Source: Malus domestica
Lineage: Eukaryota > Streptophyta > Magnoliopsida > Rosales > Rosaceae
Assembly: GCF_042453785.1 (NCBI RefSeq)
Contig: NC_091670.1
Coordinates: 34,607,501-34,671,500 of the forward strand
Length of the DNA: 64,000 nt
Reading direction: 5' to 3'
The notes below the pieces were generated by a model. It was not told the origin of the DNA and did not search any database. It worked only from the letters and a program-made list of their open reading frames with translations. The translations under genes and the position numbers were made by a program. Below are positions 57,038-64,000 of this stretch, one piece after another (within the stretch, counting starts at the first letter, position 1; the number at the start of each line of letters is the position of its first letter).

Positions 57038-59088
57038 CTACGATTCCTGATCACTCACGGGATGATCCGAGACAGTGCCCTCAGAAGAAATTTCCTCTAC
57101 ATCGAGTCGTTCTGTCCTAGGGGGATCCGACTGTGTCTTGCTGGAATCCCCGCTGACAGTATCACATGTTCTAACAGGCGAGATCGTTCTTACCATAGCA
57201 GTTGCAGTTTGCGAGTCCAAGAGTTCAACTTGGTCAACGGAGTTTGGCAATGAGGGCTTTGCGTCACGGAAGCTTGAGCTTGCCATGCCAGAAGCTGCTG
57301 ACAAATGTGGACCTGGAGCAACGCAGGATGCTACCAATTGAAGCACTTCAGGGGAAGGCGACAATCCCATGGTTGTTTTCTTCTGCTGATTCAGATGTGG
57401 CGCTGAGGATGATGGATTTACCATACTCAGAGGCGCACTTAGGCCGGATTCAATCCGTGAAAGGCCTGAAGTTGCAGCCATTGCTTGTGAAAGCAATGGA
57501 AATGATGGGGCCATTGGAATGGAGCTTGAAGCATTGTCGCCAGCGTGCCTGCTATGAAAGTCCTGGCCTCTTCCAGCAATGTCTAGTTTAACCCGCCTAA
57601 ATAGACGTGATTTCTGCTTTCTTTTCTTCTTTAGACTTCGCCTTGGATCCTTTGGTAGCGAAGGAGGTGGACCGGGAATCACAAATGGAGGAATACTTCG
57701 CTTCTCCTCCCCATATAACAACCGGACAGATTGAGCTATTGCGGACACTGTGGGTGGCAGGTCAGGTACTGGGGGTTTAGCAGGAACACTTACAGCTTCC
57801 CGTAGCCAATGGGGTAGCGTGTCCTTCGAAGAACTACTTCCAGCAACATCTTCTCCCTTTAAAATCCCACTCTTGAGATTAGGCAGCAATCCTGAACTGG
57901 AGGGTTCACCTCTTCCCAAATTATTATTCATATCACGTAAAGCATTCAGTGACCTATCGAGCACGCAAGGCAACTTGCCGTACCTATGAGCACCCTGTTC
58001 ATCTTCCTTCTTCTGTACATCATAGTTGCTAGCGGAATTCAAGCCTAACGAACCCAAGCAACTGGTACCAAAAGAAGTGACAACAAATGGCTGCTCAGCG
58101 GGAACACTGGAAGATGTCCCTGCTCTGTCAGAAGCTCCGGCAGCAGAATCTTCAGAAAAATTAGTCCTGAATTTATCATGAAACCAAGATGGAATAGGGG
58201 GATATTGCTCATTCTGCAAACCGAGTCTATCAGATGATTCAAAATGCGGAAAGCCAGATGAAAGATCAGTAAAACCCAGCTTTATATCTGTCAAATGGGA
58301 TTGAAATTTTGGCGGTGTAACAAGTCTACTTCCATGCAGTGCCCGTGCCATCATCCCATCAGATATGCTTGGAAACTGTGAGGATTTGGCAGTCTTTTTT
58401 ATTGACTTTGACCCTGCAAAAGCTGACCCATCTAAAATCTTGAGTTGCTCCTCCTCCCACCTAGCTGACAGATCTTCTGAAGTTTTAAACTTTGAGAACT
58501 TCAACCTCGGGTCTCTCAGCATTGCATCCCAATTGCCCCTTCCATGCCTTCGAACACCAATCCATAGAAAATCAAGTTCATCTTCCGTCCACACATCTGC
58601 CTTAAATTTCTTTTTGAATAAGTTGCTTGATCCAGGACCAGTCCTCATCATTATGTTTTCGAGCACCTTCCGGTGGTTATCAGGAAAAGATGGAAAATTA
58701 GTTGGCATATGTCCCAAACCCAAGGAGGGAGGCACATCTCTATCTTGCTGATTATATCTGGCTGCATCTGGCGGAAATTTTAAATTCGGAAACAATGACA
58801 TTGTTGGAAGTTCTTGCAAGGAGCCACTAGCAGATTCGAGTCTGCTACCCAATGACAAGTTAGGTAAGAAGTCTAGATGTGGACTCAGCATGTTCTTTGC
58901 TCCAAGTGGGAATCTTGGTAGCAATTTCTCATCAAATGGTAAGTTAGGCAATGCCATCTTTTCCTGGAAATCAGAAAAGGAAGCACCGGAACTTTCTGGA
59001 TGATCATGACCGCTTCCTTGCCCAGGCGGAGGATACTGCAAACAGACCAAGCATGGTGATCATGTATCAACAAAATTTTCACACGCAG

Positions 59089-59146
<58 letters not shown>

Positions 59147-62100
59147 CCGGCCTAAATGGAAAACCACCATTTGGGATGTTAATCAACTTATTCTTGAGAC
59201 GTGATACTTCAGCTGGTGCATCTGATAGCTTCATGTCATCACCATTTACTTCTGTCTCATTCACAGTCCCAGACCGAGGATCCAGACTAAATGGAAACTC
59301 TGGCCGAGCTCCTTTTTGTCTGCCGTTTGACCTTGAAAATTTCTTATTTGATGATCCTATTTGACTAGCATTGGGAGCACAGAGTCCCAGAACAGGTAAT
59401 AAATTATTTGAGGGCAGTGAGCTTGTTCCCGGAACCTGGTGACTGGGAAGGAAAATATCAGGTGACATGTAGTCAAGAGAATTAACAGAAAGATCAAGGT
59501 GACTGCTTTTATGCTTCAATAGCCGGCCCAATCGTAAGGGCGAATCAGTCTTGGCCTTAGGGGGATCTAACTTATCGTCCTCCAAGTCAATTACAGAAGG
59601 CCTCTCCCTGAAAAACTGAACTAATTCAGTTGCTTGATCCCCATCTTTGGCAGTGTTGGTAGGACCCTGAGGAAGTGACTCAACAGGTAGTCCCTCACTA
59701 GGTTGAGGTTCTTCAACTGCATTCCTCTGAGCAAGTCGTTCTTTTTGTCTAGCTCGGAGCTTAGCACTGTTGAGTAAAAATACAAGTAATTAACGACATC
59801 CACAATCAAAAATTTAGACAATGCATAAAAACTTATCACTAGTACACTGGAACCATTTATTCAGGACTTCCAACCAAATCTAAATGCCTACAACTCAATA
59901 AATTTGTCACTACCTAAATATCTGAAATATTTTCTACTCCAAAATCCACCAAATTATTTATAGAGATTAGGTTCAAATTTGATAATCCATATATTAAGGC
60001 TCCAGTTCTAAAATCAATTAAACTAAAATCAGAAAATGTGAAAGGTACACACGTATATCCCTTTTACAAAACACAACTACGTATGTCGCAAAAATGCTGA
60101 ACTAAAGCAATTACGGTATAACTACTTGAAGGAAATCTGAACTTACAACTTTTCTTTCAAAGCTCGTCCAGCAGGTGTGTACTCCCTCTCTGGCTCTGGT
60201 TCGGGCTCATGCTCCTCGTCAGCACCCTGCTTACATGCAACCGATTAGATTTCTGCCGATAAGCAACTTAACCAAACTAATTATGCAGTAACTTTCTGCC
60301 CAGATAGTCCAGGAGCCTAAGGAAAAAAAATTATCTGCACTATATATGAATTCATGCAAGTCAAAAGACAAGTTAGAAGCAAAAGGCCTGAAACAAGTAC
60401 AGCCAACCTACAACCACATAGAATTCAGTTAAAGGAGTTAAGTAATTTTCAGGAAAGTGTATCTGCAGTTGAAAAAGAAAGCAAAAGTTTTTCTAAGCAA
60501 CAATTTCAGCAGTACTGTGAAAGTGCAGATACAAAAGAAAGGTAGACTAGAAAAAGCAACATGCTTCATTCAATCATATGTCTAACTGAAGTACCTCACT
60601 CAATGTTTCAGTTGGGTGTGCAGCATATGCTTCTCTGTAAGAAACCGCTTTCCGTTGGCGCTTCCCACGACCAAGAGCTGCTTCCTCCTCGCTTTGGTAT
60701 TTCTCCCACCTACAAACCCATCAAAATACAAATAAGTCCTTAATAAATCAGGATAACGGGAGACGGAAAGCGAAAGGTACACAGGAAAACCTCATCAGAA
60801 CACTAATGTTTGAATGTAGATAATATGAATTAGCAGATTAGAAGAGCAGCGGTAATAACACATGGAACACTGAACAAGGGTGATGTAGAAGAATTTGTTA
60901 CCTAAGGCGCAAAAGTCTGTCCCATTCATTTTCTTCAGTAACCATGTTATCCTCTTTCCCTTCAGTATTTTGTACACCAGTATCATCACTTGCACCTGGA
61001 GGTGATTCAGCTCCCTGTTCTTCAGCTGGTTCCTCATTCCATTCGGTGGCCTGATTAAAATTTAAGTTAGAAACTTTATGAGATAAAGAACGAAACAGGC
61101 GAATTTGGAATTTTGACTTTGTTGACTATCAGTCCTTATTGGGCAATTTGCATGCAAGATAAAAGCAGCATAAAGTAGGATAACAAGATCAATATGCATG
61201 GAACAAAAGATGAAAAGAATGAATGCTTTCTTTTACAACTATGAGAAGCATCAAACCAAAATAGGGTCTCCAAAAAAGGTTCAACAGGACACATAGCATA
61301 TTGAGAGAAACGAAAAAATTTCGCGGACTAGAGTGATCACATCCAATCTAATCAATTACAAAACTGACACAAAAACTATCAAAAACAAGTCAACTAATTA
61401 TTAATTTATTACTGACCCGATGAAGGAAGGAAAAATGGACAAATAATATCAATCTGGGTCGAAAAACTGTAGTTTTAGTTTTAATCCGAAAGTGAGCGAG
61501 AGGGAGGCTTAACAGTCATGCTTTCAAGTGGCATCAGATATAAAATCACCATAAAGACTTCTAATCGGGAAAAAAAAAACTCAATGCATTAGATAAGTTT
61601 AATAGTTTACCTTTACTGAGCCAAGCATGTCATTTTCCATTTCTCCTTCAGCAATATCAGTTGAACTAGACTGAAGGTCTGAACGGTCAAGCAACTTTGA
61701 AATTGCACTTTCATCCCATACAATCTTGTTGCTGCTATCAGTGCACTTATCCGTATAAACGTCTCCCAAGCCACCAGTCCGCTTCCTATGCTTATGTTCT
61801 ACATCTGGCACTGCCTCATCTTTGTTACTGTTATTTTCATCGGTATCTTTTCCATCAGTGCTAGGAGAATCATTAAAAAGCTCCTCTGTTCCCCATTTTA
61901 TAATATCCTCCACTTCTTTTTGGGATCCCGACTTATTCACAAAAAGCTGATCAAGCATAAGTTTCTTTTTTGCAAGCTGCAAGATGCGCTCTTCAACACT
62001 AGCACGAACTACAAGCCGATATACCAGAAGTCGTTTTGACTGTCCAATTCGATGTGCTCGGTTCATAGCTTGAATATCAGCATGCGGGTTGAAATCAGAA

Positions 62101-64000
62101 TCATAGATAATGACAGTGTCAGCTGTTGCCAAATTGATACCAAGGCCGCAAGAGCGTGTTGATAACAAAAAGACAAATCGACTTTGATCTTGGTTAAAAC
62201 GTGCAATTGCAGATTGACGATCAGTCACCGAAACAGAGCCGTCTACTCTCTCATATGTTTTAGGTCCAAATTCTATGGCCAAATAATCCTCGAGGATATC
62301 TAGCAGCTTGGTCATCTGTGAAAAGATGAGGACTCTGTGACCCTCTTTGTGCAAAATCTTAAGCATAGAATGCAACAGAGTCAACTTGGCCGAAGCCTTT
62401 ATCCGCATTTCATGAAGGAACTCTGCAGACCCAGAGTCAGGCTCAGTGCCAGGTATAAGATACGGATGATTGCAGACTTTCCTTAACTGCATTACGATGT
62501 TTAGCATGGATTGTTGTGCCACCCCTTTTCCAATATTCCGCAATATCTGATAATTCTTTGTCAGCATTGCACGGTAGTATTCAGCTTGGATAGAGGACAG
62601 CTCAACAGGAACCATCCGTTCAGTCTTGGGGGGGATATTTTGCATAGCATCCTTTTTAAGCCTCCGAAGCATATGTGGAGCAACAAGTTTTTTCAATTCA
62701 TCCACCTTTTCTGCAGTTGTAAGATCATTAAACCTTTCCTCAAATGCAGAAAGGGAAGGGAATGATGCCGGCTGCAAGAAGTTAAGCAAGTTATACATTT
62801 CACCAATGTTGTTCTGAAGAGGGGTACCAGTCAACAGTACGCGATGCTGGAAAGACAAGGAGTTGAGCAAGCTGAAAAGCTTACTTCCTGAATTTTTCAA
62901 ACGATGACCTTCATCAACTATGAGAACTTCCCAAGGAACCCCGCGGAGATGTGAGGAATCAGCAAGAACCATTTCATACGTAGTTAAAAGAACATTAAAT
63001 TTATACGCAGATGTTTTCTTATTCAACGTATTTGGATCACTAGCATGCCATTCTTGCTGGCGAATTATGGTCCGTGCTTTAGCACACCCATGATATTCCA
63101 CAACATTCAATTCAGGAGCCCATAATGAAAACTCAGCAAGCCAATTAGGCATTGTGGAAAGTGGAACCAAGACTAAACAAGGCAGAGTGGCTTTGAACTC
63201 AACGTATAACGATGAAATAAAAGCACAAGCTGACACAGTTTTACCAAGCCCCATCTCATCCGCTAGTATTACATTCTTGGATTTATGCCAGCATTTACGC
63301 AACCAATTAAGTGCTTCAAGCTGATGAGGAAACAATATACCCTTCAGTTCCTTAGGCTGCTCTGTCAGAGTAACTATTTCACTTTGCTGACAACTAACCT
63401 TCCCCTTTGATGAATCATCCTTAGAAGCATTGTTTTCCAGTGTTTGGCGCTCAAACTGATTAAATTGATCGATCAGATTCTGAGAATTTTTAATGACAGG
63501 CTTGTCCAATCTTTCCCAAGTGCATTCAACGTATGGGAGACCAGTCCACTTTATCAGAGCTTCACCTGAACCATTTTCAACACCGCGTAGACCAATCACC
63601 CGCTGTGGTTGCTTCCACCGTTCCTCACAGATATTTATAACAGCAGTTCCATACTTAGCCTTGTAATTTTCTAATTTTCTCTTGGCCAAGACTTTTAGCT
63701 CAGATTCAGAGATCCAACTATTATGAATATGAGACTTACCCACCCACTTAACTAAAAATTCATACGATACAGTCCCATCACTTCCACCTGCAAGATCAGC
63801 CAGTGAGGGCCCCTGAATTTTGGTTTGAGGGCTGCTACTGAGTCCAGTTTCTGTATCTGCATCTTTTTTGTCTTCGGTGTCAAGGGATACATGCATTTCA
63901 ATTTCACGAACCTCATCATTATCAAGACTTTTCAGACTAACTTCGGTATTCTCCGCAGTCACAATTTTTTTGGGGGGTTTTACTGAATCATCTGCAGCTA
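57038..64000 (-). CDS. CHD3-class chromatin remodeller, CHR4/PICKLE-RELATED 1-like (5' part outside window)
   Basis: Nuclear ATP-dependent nucleosome remodeller. Exons seen: 61611 to beyond 64000, 60902-61050, 60595-60709, 60147-60226, 59148-59766, 57038-59035. Phases agree and give about 1,780 residues; the reading frame is open at the window edge. Two chromodomains ([17 protein letters not shown] and [19 protein letters not shown]) precede the SNF2 ATPase. That has Walker A DEMGLGKT (about 63245-63262), the DEGH box [18 protein letters not shown], and helicase-C [20 protein letters not shown] with NRAHRIGQ. Further on come an acidic linker and a Myb/SANT-like segment [20 protein letters not shown], followed by a long Ser/Pro-rich tail. 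The N-terminal PHD finger expected for this family must lie beyond 64000. The tail organisation points to CHR4 rather than PICKLE. At5g44800 is the Arabidopsis type (recall). Confidence 0.95.
59088..59140. repeat. TA/GA microsatellite at a splice donor
   Basis: A TA run followed by about 20 GA pairs lies inside the 112-bp last intron of the chromatin remodeller. It ends seven bases from the donor site at 59147. On the gene strand it is a long CT tract just after GTAAAAA. Confidence 0.85.

Overview
The window is plant nuclear DNA: split genes with GT-AG introns, a telo-box/site II type promoter, and many LTR retrotransposons and MITEs. A short repeat at about 9830-9985 and 28960-29085 looks like one I associate with apple and pear, so I lean towards Rosaceae, tribe Maleae. 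That is recall, not a search. No organelle or bacterial genes are present.

Protein-coding genes, left to right: (1) organellar phenylalanyl-tRNA synthetase, minus strand, 10 exons, 2677-7049; (2) a one-exon serpin, minus, 8232-9482; (3) a one-exon chimeric gene, minus, 18766-20262, with an N-terminal 60S acidic ribosomal protein P2 part fused in frame to a second serpin; (4) UDP-N-acetylglucosamine diphosphorylase, plus, 15 exons, 32484-37201; (5) urease accessory protein UreD, minus, 8 exons, 38344-40745; (6) an organellar L7/L12-type ribosomal protein, plus, 41664-42308; (7) a small plant protein of unknown role, plus, 55289-55663; (8) the 3' part of a CHD3-class chromatin remodeller resembling CHR4/PICKLE-RELATED 1, minus, 57038 to beyond the window end. 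For the three shorter multi-exon genes (1, 4, 5), the exon phases add up exactly and give 431, 486 and 295 residues.

Region by region: 1-2.7 kb holds a tandem repeat and little else. At 9.5-18.1 kb lies a repeat island with MITEs, a SINE-like piece, several tandem repeats, an LTR with four TATA boxes, a 5'-truncated Ty1/copia element and a LINE RNase H remnant. Between 20.8 and 21.8 kb a transposon-like unit carries a captured host gene fragment with an intron. From 22.6 to 28.1 kb is a copia element with two very similar LTRs but a broken coding region. 28-32 kb holds MITEs and a third copy of serpin-flanking sequence. 32-42.3 kb is a compact block of housekeeping genes. 44.1-47.4 kb is a 3.3-kb solo LTR with a perfect 5-bp target duplication. 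47.5-55 kb has no gene, but a long inverted repeat, a 1-kb tandem duplication and several MITEs.

The most notable item is the P2-serpin chimera. Its upstream region carries a telo-box and two site II elements, the usual signature of plant ribosomal protein promoters. A segment resembling the 5' flank of the other serpin lies further upstream. This suggests that a P2 promoter plus coding sequence was placed directly in front of a serpin reading frame. The two serpins also differ sharply in their reactive loops: one is strongly acidic, the other aromatic.
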